From Oscillatoriales cyanobacterium USR001 (GTDB lineage Bacteria > Cyanobacteriota > Cyanobacteriia > Cyanobacteriales > Microcoleaceae): a DNA stretch of 64,000 nucleotides. The stretch is taken from the NCBI GenBank assembly GCA_001698425.1, contig MBRE01000085.1, positions 37,457 to 101,456 of the forward strand. The letters run 5' to 3'. Below are positions 17,812 to 25,594 of the stretch, piece after piece (within the stretch, counting starts at the first letter, position 1; the number at the start of each line of letters is the position of its first letter). The notes below the pieces were generated by a model. The model made no database searches and was not told the DNA's origin. It was given only the letters and a program-made list of their open reading frames with translations. The position numbers and the translations under genes were made by a program.

Positions 17812-18702
17812 TTAAAAGACTTTTCCCTGACCAATAGCTTTATAAACTTCGCGAATCATGTCATAGTCGCTGTCATTTGCTGGCAGTAGTTTAGAGCCTT
17901 TGTATTTATCGTTAGCTTTGCTGGTTAAAATTGCTTCAATTAGTTTATCTTGATTTTTTACCATGCGATCGCGGATTTTTTCTACAAAGTCCGGTGACAA
18001 GTCACTACTAGCAACAAATAAGTCATTAGGTAAAGGTTTTCCTGTAGCAATTATCCGAAAATCGCTCTCGGATAATTTGTTATTGGCGAGAGCATCCTTA
18101 TATCTATTTAAACCAATTGCTAAGGCATCTACTTCACCATTTTTGAGCGCTAGTAAACCCTTTTTCCCTAACATTGAGATTTTCACATCAGATTGAGGAT
18201 TTAAACCACCATCAAGGAGAATTTTAACTGGTCCTAGATGCCCTCCAGTTGAACCGATTTCCCACATGGCGATGGTTTTGCCTTTCAATTGTTCTAGTGA
18301 ATTAATCTCGCTTTTGGTAGGAACAAGAATAATTGAGTGATAGTCTGGACGGGTGATCGCAACGACCGGAACGGCATTGGTTCTAGCCCGAATAATTGTA
18401 TATTCAGATGGACCTGTTAAAACTAATTTTACTTGTCCTGACTGGATGGCTACGGCTCCGGCAATATAGCTATCAACTGGATAAAAGTCAATTTTTTTTC
18501 CTAAAATTTCTTGAAGAGTTGTCCGAAATAACTCATAGTTTTGCTGCAAATCTTCCATGCCCTGAATATCGGTGACGGCAAACTTTAGGGTGTCTGGTTC
18601 GTTGGTGGCTAAACTGGAAGAATTATTGTTTGGTTGGTTGACTGTGGCAGAGCAACTTGCTAAAAATAATAGAGATAACTCAACAAAATGCCGCCGTTTC
18701 AT
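17812..18702 (-). CDS. PhnD-like phosphate/phosphite/phosphonate-type substrate-binding lipoprotein
   Basis: 296 aa. A signal peptide with lipobox LASC puts the acylated Cys at 17. The body is a type-2 periplasmic-binding fold of the PhnD family: AVTDIQGMEDLQQNYELFR, VLTGPSEYTIIRAR, and LKGKTIAMWEIGSTGGHLGPV. Such proteins bind oxyanions or organophosphonates. There is no permease or ATPase gene beside it; instead a histidine kinase follows on the same strand, so a sensory rather than transport role is inferred. Ligand unknown. Confidence 0.85.
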   Translation of the reverse strand: MKRRHFVELSLLFLASCSATVNQPNNNSSSLATNEPDTLKFAVTDIQGMEDLQQNYELFRTTLQEILGKKIDFYPVDSYIAGAVAIQSGQVKLVLTGPSEYTIIRARTNAVPVVAITRPDYHSIILVPTKSEINSLEQLKGKTIAMWEIGSTGGHLGPVKILLDGGLNPQSDVKISMLGKKGLLALKNGEVDALAIGLNRYKDALANNKLSESDFRIIATGKPLPNDLFVASSDLSPDFVEKIRDRMVKNQDKLIEAILTSKANDKYKGSKLLPANDSDYDMIREVYKAIGQGKVF

Positions 18703-18839
18703 AAATTTTAGTGTATTTAGTCACATTTTCAATGTCTATTGCGATCATAAGCTATTTGGGATTGATTGTAATTAAGATAGATTTATCCTTTGGTTAAACT
18801 TCAATTAAATAACGCGATCGCGTTATTTATTATCTATCT

Positions 18840-19529
18840 TTAAGTGTTAGTATTTTGAGCGTAAGATAAGGGATCTTTTAATCCTAATTCTTCAAAGGCG
18901 GCGAGACGCAAGCGACAAGAATCGCAAAGACCGCAAGCTATTTCGCCACCGGCATAGCATGACCAAGTTTTTTCCCAAGGTACGCCTAATTTATTACCTA
19001 ATTTAATAATTTCTGTCTTTTTTAGGTTAATTAATGGTGCTACAATAGAGATAGGATTACCTTCTATTCCCTGTTTTGTTCCTAGTCGAAATACTTCCTG
19101 CATGGCTTGGATATAATCGGGGCGACAGTCTGGATAACCGGAGTAGTCTAGGGCGTTAACGCCGATGTAAATTCGTTGTGCGTTGAGGGTTTCAGCCCAG
19201 GCGAGGGCAAAACTGAGGAAGATGGTATTTCGGGCGGGGACATAGGTGATGGGGATGGTTTCGGACATTCGATCGAGGGTGCGATCGCGAGGATAATCTA
19301 TTTTTCGATCGGTTAATGCGGAGCCGCCCCAAAGGGTAAGATCGAAGGATACGATTTGATGTTGGTTAATGCCTGCGGAATGCGCGATCGCTTTGGCTGA
19401 TTCTAATTCTCGTCGATGTCTTTGTTGGTAGTCGAAGGAAATAGCATAGCTTTCCCAGCCATCGGCTTGAGCTTGATATAAGACGGTAGAAGAGTCTAAT
19501 CCGCCAGATAATAAAATAACTGCTTTCAC
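18840..19529 (-). CDS. queC: 7-cyano-7-deazaguanine synthase QueC
   Basis: 229 aa, full length. The ATP-pyrophosphatase P-loop SGGLDSST (8-15) starts the protein and a four-Cys zinc site closes it (CYAGGEIACGLCDSCRLR). The enzyme converts 7-carboxy-7-deazaguanine and ammonia to preQ0 with ATP in queuosine biosynthesis. It is a single gene here without other que genes, as is frequent in cyanobacteria, and is divergent from the membrane-protein gene at 19692. Confidence 0.96.
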   Translation of the reverse strand: MKAVILLSGGLDSSTVLYQAQADGWESYAISFDYQQRHRRELESAKAIAHSAGINQHQIVSFDLTLWGGSALTDRKIDYPRDRTLDRMSETIPITYVPARNTIFLSFALAWAETLNAQRIYIGVNALDYSGYPDCRPDYIQAMQEVFRLGTKQGIEGNPISIVAPLINLKKTEIIKLGNKLGVPWEKTWSCYAGGEIACGLCDSCRLRLAAFEELGLKDPLSYAQNTNT

Positions 19530-19691
19530 TTAGAATTACCTCAATTAACTTAGTTTCTGAATACATTTTAAATAATTCATGCTTTTTTGGCACAAAACTT
19601 AGCACTTATTGTAAAAAAACTTCATGTCTTGACCAAAATTTTAGATTAAGCTAGGAAGTGAGACACCAAGAGGTTTAGAGGTTCAGTAAAA

Positions 19692-20198
19692 ATGATAAGT
19701 ATTCCTTGGAAAGTTGAATTGAGTAAATCGCGCTGGCAGACAATTGTTATTTTTTCTTTAGCTTTCTGGCTGAGCGGTAGTTTGATTTTGGATTTGGTAA
19801 TTATGCCTAGTCTGTATGTTTCTGGAATGATTAATTCTTCTGGATTCGCGATCGCGGGCAATCTGATTTTTTCGGCATTTAACCGTGTTGAGTTGCTATG
19901 TGCAGCTTTGGGGATGACGGGTATTCTAGTTTTAAGTAGTTCGCCAACTGACTCCGGTAAGGGGAGTCGCATTGCAATTTTATTATCTTTTATTCTTTTG
20001 GCGATCGCTTTGATTTGTACCTACACTTTAACTCCTCAGATGACTGCCTTGGGGGTTGACCTCAATTTGTTTGAATCGGTTACAGAAGTCCCCTCAGAAA
20101 TGAATTTGCTACACGGAAGTTATTTCGGATTAGAAGCAATTAAGTTAGCTGTGGGTGCGACTTTGATCGGTTGGTGTTATCGGCATCAAGCTGTTTAA
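19692..20198 (+). CDS. DUF4149-like membrane protein
   Basis: 168 aa with four hydrophobic segments (about 18-40, 52-75, 95-115 and 140-160). The LSGSLILDLVIMPSLY start and the general layout match the small DUF4149 membrane proteins common in cyanobacteria. Function unknown. It is divergent from queC; a weak GGTTTAGAGG stretch precedes the start. Confidence 0.7.
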   Translation: MISIPWKVELSKSRWQTIVIFSLAFWLSGSLILDLVIMPSLYVSGMINSSGFAIAGNLIFSAFNRVELLCAALGMTGILVLSSSPTDSGKGSRIAILLSFILLAIALICTYTLTPQMTALGVDLNLFESVTEVPSEMNLLHGSYFGLEAIKLAVGATLIGWCYRHQAV

Positions 20199-20230
20199 TT
20201 GACTACACAACGGGCATCGTTAAAAAAGGT

Positions 20231-20287
20231 ATGTAGTTGCGCTTTAGCGCTCTTAGGCCATGAAAGAGCGCTGAAGCGCAACTACAT
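20231..20287. repeat. Imperfect palindrome, GCGCTTTAGCGC family
   Basis: Left arm ATGTAGTTGCGCTTTAGCGC and its near-complement on the right close a hairpin of about 24 bp with a small loop (GGCC centre). It belongs to the same family as 139-172 and 36,021-36,055 and sits after the DUF4149-like gene. Confidence 0.75.
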
Positions 20288-20377
20288 ACTTAAAATTTAA
20301 CCCTACCCCAACTTTATGTCCTAACGATCTTGGTATTTGCTATAGTTAAATTTAATCAGCTAGATAGGAGAAAGATC

Positions 20378-20959
20378 GTGCCACTAATGACGATTAAGGA
20401 TTTAGAAGAAGTACAAGCAAATTTGTCCGCAGCCGGACATGATTATCAGTTAGAACTAGAAGAGGGTAAAATTATTATCATGGGGCCATCAGATATTGTA
20501 TCTAGCGAGATTTCTGCTGAATTTCTGCGTTTACTGGGAAACTGGGTAAAACCGCGCCGGTTAGGACGGTTGTTTGACTCCGCAGGTGGTTTCATTATGC
20601 CAGATACTAATCTTAAAGCACCTGATGTTTCTTTTGTTCAGGCTTCTCGTCTCCTCCAAAGTCCTCGTTATTTTGGAGAGTTAGTACCAGATTTAGTGGT
20701 GGAAATTAAATCTCAAAGCGACAGGATTAAAACTTTAGAAAAAAAGATTCAAAGGTTTATAGAGTTAGGTGCAAAAGTTGGCATTCTTATCGATCCTGAT
20801 GCTGAAACATTAACGGTTTATCGCTCCACTGGGGAGCCAACTGAGTTAAATAATGATGATGTATTGACAATTCCCGAACTTTTTCCAGGTTGGGAATTGC
20901 CAATTTTGGAACTGTGGCCGCCAATTTTTACCGAGGCGGAATCTGAATCAACCATCTAG
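20378..20959 (+). CDS. Uma2-family protein (PD-(D/E)xK-like nuclease fold)
   Basis: About 193 aa. The pattern YQLELEEGKIIIMGPSD, then APDVSF and LVPDLVVEIKSQSD gives the D...ExK catalytic core of this very large cyanobacterial family. I prefer the GTG start at 20378 because AGGAG at 20366-20370 lies 7 bases upstream; the longer frame begins at 20330. Biological role is unknown; the family is abundant and often multicopy in cyanobacteria. A second, diverged member lies at 38940. Confidence 0.85.
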   Translation: MPLMTIKDLEEVQANLSAAGHDYQLELEEGKIIIMGPSDIVSSEISAEFLRLLGNWVKPRRLGRLFDSAGGFIMPDTNLKAPDVSFVQASRLLQSPRYFGELVPDLVVEIKSQSDRIKTLEKKIQRFIELGAKVGILIDPDAETLTVYRSTGEPTELNNDDVLTIPELFPGWELPILELWPPIFTEAESESTI

Positions 20960-21049
20960 CTCAAGCTTTTCCCAGTGATTCAGGAAGCCCTGATTAGGGT
21001 ATAATTATCGTGAATAAGTCACGTAAAATAGCCTAACGGAAGCCAAATC

Positions 21050-22360
21050 ATGCTTGTAGACTTTACAGTTGAGAACTATCGCTCTATCAAAGAGCCTGTC
21101 ACTCTTAGCGCAGTGGCACAGCGTTCTCGTCAGGGTAGTCAAAGCAGCAAGAATAAGCGAACTAAGACAGATAATGAGATTACACCGGGATACCAAGTTG
21201 AAGGATGGGACATTGAAATTTTACCTGTTTTAGCAATTTTTGGTGCTAATGCTTCAGGTAAAAGTAATGTGATTCAAGCTTTAGATTATTTGCTACTACT
21301 TATGGCTCATGGTAGTCAAGAGTTAGCAGGAACTTCGCGTTTATTTAAGTATGCAAAACCTACGCCTTTTAGATTAGATGGTACTTCTTCTAAAGAACCG
21401 ACACGCTTTGAACTCCGAACACTGTTCAATAATAATATTTACACTTATTCTTTAGCAATTAATCAAAATCTTATAATCTCAGAAAGTTTAGAGTATAAAC
21501 TTGCCGAAACAAAGCGTTCTCGGATTTTATTTCAACGGATATGGAATGAAGAGTCAAAGAAAAATAAATGGAAAAATGGCTCGGATTTCTCTGGTTCTCA
21601 TATTCAGCTTCAAAAAAGTGTTAGAGATAACGAATCATTTATCAGCATATTATTAAAACTTGAAGTAACTGTGGTTGAGCCATTATGTATGTGGCTCAGA
21701 AATCGCTGGCCAGGAATTAGCTTAGGAAATGAATCCTACGACCTTTTTAATACAGTGACCTTATATAACGCAACTATTTCTACATCATTGCAGTTTCACA
21801 AAAAAGCCTTAAAGATCATCAAAAAATTTGATACTGGGCTTTCGGGGATACAGATTCAAAAGAAAGAAGATGAGAACTTTGAGTTTGATATATATGCTTT
21901 ACATAAGACTAATGAAGGAAATGAAATTCGATGGTCTTTTGAAGAGGAATCTCTCGGTACTCAGCGACTTCTTAGTCTCGCATATCGGATGATTTTAGTT
22001 TTTTATACAGGTGATTTAATACTAATTGATGAATTGGGAAATAATATACATCCCAATATTGTCCGTAGTATTGTTAGAATGTTTCAGAATCCTAAAATGA
22101 ATCCGAAACATGGACAGCTAATTCTTACCAGCCATGACAATACATTGCAGAGAAATAATTTGCTAAGACGAGATCAGCTTTGGTTTACACAAAAGCGTTC
22201 TGACCAAAGTACAGAGTTATATCCATTAACAGATTTCCATGTGCGGAATGATTTGGCAATTGATAAAGCTTATTTAGATGGCAGATTTGGGGCAGTTCCT
22301 TTTTTACCATCTGATGAAGAAATGATTTTGCAAGGTGAAGAGAAGTGTCAAGAAAGTTAA
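21050..22360 (+). CDS. AAA_21/OLD-like ABC-type ATPase, RloA-like
   Basis: 436 aa. The N-terminus MLVDFTVENYRSIKEPVTLS and Walker A FGANASGKSN (about 64-73) are typical of SMC/OLD-like overcoming-lysogenisation ATPases. The signature SLGTQRLLSLAYRM, Walker B LILIDELGNNIHP and the switch His in LTSHDNTL follow. The gene overlaps the start of the RloB-like gene by 16 bp. This two-gene layout matches RloA/RloB pairs, first noted near restriction-modification genes, and is widely regarded as a candidate anti-phage module. Cytoplasmic; target unknown. Confidence 0.85.
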   Translation: MLVDFTVENYRSIKEPVTLSAVAQRSRQGSQSSKNKRTKTDNEITPGYQVEGWDIEILPVLAIFGANASGKSNVIQALDYLLLLMAHGSQELAGTSRLFKYAKPTPFRLDGTSSKEPTRFELRTLFNNNIYTYSLAINQNLIISESLEYKLAETKRSRILFQRIWNEESKKNKWKNGSDFSGSHIQLQKSVRDNESFISILLKLEVTVVEPLCMWLRNRWPGISLGNESYDLFNTVTLYNATISTSLQFHKKALKIIKKFDTGLSGIQIQKKEDENFEFDIYALHKTNEGNEIRWSFEEESLGTQRLLSLAYRMILVFYTGDLILIDELGNNIHPNIVRSIVRMFQNPKMNPKHGQLILTSHDNTLQRNNLLRRDQLWFTQKRSDQSTELYPLTDFHVRNDLAIDKAYLDGRFGAVPFLPSDEEMILQGEEKCQES

Positions 22361-22977
22361 ATCGTCAAAGACCAAGCAAAGAAATTAGTCAAAAAATATT
22401 GATTGCTTGCGAAGGAAGTAAGACAGAACCAGGTTATTTTGAAGGTATCCGCAGAGAGCTACGTCTTTCTACTCTAAACATTATTTTATTGCGTCATAGT
22501 GGTAGAACCGATCCACGTAGTATTATTGACTTGGCAATTGAAAAGCGCCAAGAAATGAAGCGAGAGAAAGGATGGATTAAAGGAGATCGAGCTTGGGCAG
22601 TTTTTGATGGAGATGAGCATATCGAGCAAAATTATGAAAATTGGCAAAGTGCAATTAATAGGGCTAAAAGTCAAGACATTAATCTGGCAATTACAAATCC
22701 ATGTTTTGAGTTTTGGTATCTAATTCATTTTCGAGATTATTTTGCACAAATTACTCGCGATCGAGTGGTGAATTTGCTCGGAGAATATATTTCTAACTAT
22801 GAAAAGTCAATGTGTCTTTACCCAAAACCATTAAAAGAGTTAACTGCCCAAGCTATTCAACGTGCGGAGCGAATTGCAGAGCAAATTCAGCGTGATGAAT
22901 TGCCTGAGTATTCAAATCCTTGTTGTAGTAAATTACCCGATCTTGTTCAAAGTATATTAAGTTTACAGACTCAATAA
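22345..22977 (+). CDS. RloB-like protein
   Basis: 210 aa. The N-terminal ILIACEGSKTEPGYFEGIR is the RloB family hallmark (a Toprim-like acidic Glu near the start), followed by WAVFDGDEH with the acidic pair and NPCFEFWYLIHF. It overlaps the RloA-like ATPase gene, so the two are co-translated and probably form a complex in which RloB may be the nuclease. That activity is inference from family and fold. Confidence 0.87.
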   Translation: MSRKLNRQRPSKEISQKILIACEGSKTEPGYFEGIRRELRLSTLNIILLRHSGRTDPRSIIDLAIEKRQEMKREKGWIKGDRAWAVFDGDEHIEQNYENWQSAINRAKSQDINLAITNPCFEFWYLIHFRDYFAQITRDRVVNLLGEYISNYEKSMCLYPKPLKELTAQAIQRAERIAEQIQRDELPEYSNPCCSKLPDLVQSILSLQTQ

Positions 22978-23008
22978 AGTAGAGATTTTAATCGCTAAAT
23001 TCAACAAA

Positions 23009-23302
23009 TTATTCCACTTCTTCAGGCGTATCTGACTTCGGCCAAAGTAAGCGTAAACCCATAATCGCAAATCCGATCGCGGCGATCGCTTTTACTAAAC
23101 GAGTAGGAAATAACTCGGCCGCACCTTCCCCAACTAAAACTCCGATTAAACTAGCTAATAATAAGGCGGCGGATGTACCCAAAAAGACGGCGCGGGGAGA
23201 TGAGGAGCTACCACCAAGGGCGATCGCAGCTAATTGACTCTTATCTCCCAATTCTGACAAAAATACTGCAATAAAACTTAATCCTAAAAGTTGCAAATCC
23301 AT
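23009..23302 (-). CDS. Half-size GDT1/UPF0016 family membrane protein
   Basis: 97 aa, one UPF0016 repeat: motif SELGDKSQLAAIAL (16-29) inside the first membrane helix and two more helices. Full GDT1/Mnx transporters contain two such repeats with opposite topology. Here they are encoded as two half-size genes (this and 23414-23848), implying a heterodimer. Characterised members move Mn2+ or Ca2+; in cyanobacteria relatives serve manganese homeostasis. Downstream member of the pair. Confidence 0.88.
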   Translation of the reverse strand: MDLQLLGLSFIAVFLSELGDKSQLAAIALGGSSSSPRAVFLGTSAALLLASLIGVLVGEGAAELFPTRLVKAIAAIGFAIMGLRLLWPKSDTPEEVE

Positions 23303-23413
23303 AATTTGTTATTTGTTATTTGTTATTTGTTATTTGTTATTTGTTAACTGTTATTTGTTAACTGTTATTTGTTAACTGTTATTTGTTAACTGTTATTTGT
23401 TAACTGTTAACTG
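23303..23413. repeat. Tandem heptamer array (TTATTTG / TTAACTG units)
   Basis: About 15 consecutive 7-bp units fill the whole gap between the two UPF0016 genes. The array changes from pure TTATTTG units to alternating TTATTTG and TTAACTG units, suggesting expansion by slippage. Confidence 0.9.
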
Positions 23414-23848
23414 TTAATGGAAAATTTCCCATGATAGCAGGACGGAAATGACTAATAAACTAATTCCTGCTAACTTTTCTAAGGTTTTAGGCTGAATTTT
23501 AGTCGCCAACCATTGACCTAATAATACACCCAATAAGCTAGTTAAAACTAATGCTGAACCTGCGCCGGCAAACACGATCCAGGGAGAGTGAGATTGAGCA
23601 GTCATCAACAAAACCGTTAACTGAGTTTTATCGCCAATTTCTGCTAAAAATATCGTCACAAAAGTTGAAGCAAAAATGCCCCATGCCTGAGAATTTTGTT
23701 TTTTTGGTGACTCAGTTGACTCATTCGTGATATCATTAACTAAAGCCGTATCAGAGGTTAATTCTGCTTCATTTAGTTGTGCAATTCCATCATTAGGAGG
23801 AACTGAGTCAGAAGCAGATAAGTTAGAAGGAACAGAAGACGATTCCAC
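23414..23848 (-). CDS. Half-size GDT1/UPF0016 family membrane protein with long N-terminal extension
   Basis: 144 aa. The first ~55 residues are Ser/Asn/Asp-rich and probably disordered and cytoplasmic. The membrane part has the motif AEIGDKTQLTVLLM (about 69-82) and the second helix pair. With the 97-aa neighbour it makes up the two repeats of a complete GDT1-type cation exchanger. The start is read as GTG at 23848; no ATG is available that preserves the extension. Confidence 0.87.
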   Translation of the reverse strand: MESSSVPSNLSASDSVPPNDGIAQLNEAELTSDTALVNDITNESTESPKKQNSQAWGIFASTFVTIFLAEIGDKTQLTVLLMTAQSHSPWIVFAGAGSALVLTSLLGVLLGQWLATKIQPKTLEKLAGISLLVISVLLSWEIFH

Positions 23849-23940
23849 AGGCTACCTTGCTAAGTGGTGTTGATTTCAAGCTTTAGTTATTCTTCCAGAT
23901 TTTTACCTTAATTGCAACCCCACTAACCAAAAAATGACCG

Positions 23941-24357
23941 CTAAAGTTCGGGAAAGGCTAAAATGCCAACTTCCGAGTTAAACCGGATCATTTCCAAAGA
24001 GCGATCGCCATACATATCCTCAATGTGCTCCAGACAACATTCAATGGCAAAATCATTGAGTTCTTCTGGCTCAATATTGTATAATTCCTGAAAAACATCC
24101 GTTTGCACCCGACAGAAGCGGGGGCGATCGTCATAAATTCTGCATTCCCGTGTGGCGTGGTCAAAATTGATACACCATCCATCTTCCCCAACCAAGCTGA
24201 GGTAAATCTCCAATTGCTCTGGAGATAAATACTCATTCAAGTCGGGGCGATCGCTGGGATCGAGGTGACAACAAGCTCCACACTGCTTTACACAACGCCA
24301 ATTAGCCATCATTAACAACCGTAGCTCAACATTTCTAACTGGGCAAGCCCACTTCAA
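23941..24357 (-). CDS. YkgJ-family cysteine-cluster protein
   Basis: Up to 138 aa. The cluster WRCVKQCGACCHLDP, GWCINFD, ATRECRIYDDRPRFCRV and ECCLEH contains the Cys pattern of YkgJ/UPF0153, thought to bind zinc or an iron-sulfur cluster. An alternative start at the ATG pair 24312/24309 would give about 122-123 aa beginning just before the conserved region and is equally likely. Function unknown. Divergent from psb30. Confidence 0.8.
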   Translation of the reverse strand: MKWACPVRNVELRLLMMANWRCVKQCGACCHLDPSDRPDLNEYLSPEQLEIYLSLVGEDGWCINFDHATRECRIYDDRPRFCRVQTDVFQELYNIEPEELNDFAIECCLEHIEDMYGDRSLEMIRFNSEVGILAFPEL

Positions 24358-24503
24358 TATAGCCTTGATTTGATGAGTTTTTGCGTTTTGTTGAATTTTG
24401 TAAACTTACTTAAAAAAAAGGCGCGATCGCCAAGTAAAATCAGAAGCGAGTTTAATCACTCACTCAACTATCCAAACTTCCCTAACTCAAGTCGAGAAAA
24501 ATA

Positions 24504-24644
24504 ATGGACTTTTTAACCGATATAGCCAACATCTTCAATTCCATTAACTTTGAAGGCATTTTTAAGCTAGTGGCGCTGGCCGCAGTCGTGCTTTCTGGTC
24601 CTTTAGTCATTGTCTTACTGTCATTTCGCGGCGGCGATCTTTAA
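24504..24644 (+). CDS. psb30: Photosystem II protein Psb30 (Ycf12)
   Basis: 46 aa, too short for usual ORF cut-offs. One transmembrane helix carries the conserved LVALAAVVLSGPLVIVLLSF core, ending FRGGDL. Psb30 is a single-helix PSII core subunit near cytochrome b559 that stabilises the complex. The N-terminal 16-18 residues before the conserved part are a little longer than in short homologues. Monocistronic; a hairpin terminator follows at 24,658-24,696. Confidence 0.92.
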   Translation: MDFLTDIANIFNSINFEGIFKLVALAAVVLSGPLVIVLLSFRGGDL

Positions 24645-24657
24645 AAGTAGCAGGGGA

Positions 24658-24696
24658 ATAGGGGAGAGATTTACTTCTTTTTTCTCTCCTATTTTT
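24658..24696. terminator. Bidirectional intrinsic terminator between psb30 and the gene ending at 24699
   Basis: ATAGGGGAGAGA pairs with TCTCTCCTAT (small G bulge) around a T-rich loop and is followed by ATTTTT. It lies right after psb30 and right before the stop of the convergent gene. Confidence 0.75.
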
Positions 24697-24698
24697 CC

Positions 24699-25496
24699 TT
24701 AATCGTAAATTTCTTGCAACACCCCTCGCTGTTTCTTTCCACCAACCACTAATAAGCGTAAAATATTGAATTGCCATTCATAAAAATAATTTTCGCCATG
24801 AGCCGCAATATTACGGAGCTTATTAATTTGATCGATCTTAGAAGCCGCTATTTCAGCCTCTCTTAACCAAGAAGATAAAGGGTGTTGCCACTGTTGCAAA
24901 AATATTCCCAATAAGTAGCGATCGGCTTGATTAATTTGATTACCAAAAAACACAGTTTGGTATAATTCATCTTTAGGTAATTGTGCCTGATTTAAACTCT
25001 TATCTTTAAAAGTAGTCCATTGCACTGACAACAATTGTGGTAAAGATCCCATCGTATATTTGCCTTTAGAGCTAACAATAACTCCGCCGATTTCAAAATT
25101 AGGATTAGCTAAAAAATTGTAGGATTTATTGTTGTTAATTAATAAGTATTGATAAAGACTTTTAAAAAAAGGTCGGACAATCTCTCTCTCGATCACAAAA
25201 CCAAGTCTTAAACCGGCTTCAGAGTAATCAGAAATTTGAGATGTAAACTTTTCTGAGTTGATAATTTCATAATTGCGATCGGCAAAACATAAGTCTTTTT
25301 GACTTCCTTGCTGTAAGTGAAACCAAACTGAATCAGAGAGATTAACTCTAATTTTTGCCTCTATTTGATCTCGATCTGGTGTTACCCGTTGTAGTTTTTC
25401 CTGTAAATTACTGATGTAATTTTCTCCATGCTTAATAGTCTCTTCCAACTCTTGAATAGTTAACTTTAAAGTTGCTAATTCTTGGGGTGTTTCCAC
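24699..25496 (-). CDS. Unknown coiled-coil protein downstream of recJ
   Basis: 265 aa when started at the GTG 25496; no family recognised. The first ~50 residues form a heptad-rich coiled coil (LKLTIQELEETIKHGENYI); the rest is a globular, mostly helical domain with no catalytic motif that I can name. Upstream of the GTG the same frame stays open for over 40 codons, is also coiled-coil-like (EQDQIIKEKDRQIDRYRQ) and overlaps the 3' end of recJ across a run of nine A, yet has no ATG/GTG/TTG. So the true N-terminus may be made by a -1 frameshift from recJ or by a rare start codon. Confidence 0.75.
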   Translation of the reverse strand: METPQELATLKLTIQELEETIKHGENYISNLQEKLQRVTPDRDQIEAKIRVNLSDSVWFHLQQGSQKDLCFADRNYEIINSEKFTSQISDYSEAGLRLGFVIEREIVRPFFKSLYQYLLINNNKSYNFLANPNFEIGGVIVSSKGKYTMGSLPQLLSVQWTTFKDKSLNQAQLPKDELYQTVFFGNQINQADRYLLGIFLQQWQHPLSSWLREAEIAASKIDQINKLRNIAAHGENYFYEWQFNILRLLVVGGKKQRGVLQEIYD

Positions 25497-25594
25497 AGAT
25501 AGCTGGTTTAGCTGCTGGTTGAGAAGACTAATTTTTTGGCGATACCTGTCAATTTGTCTGTCTTTTTCCTTAATTATTTGATCTTGCTCAAAAA

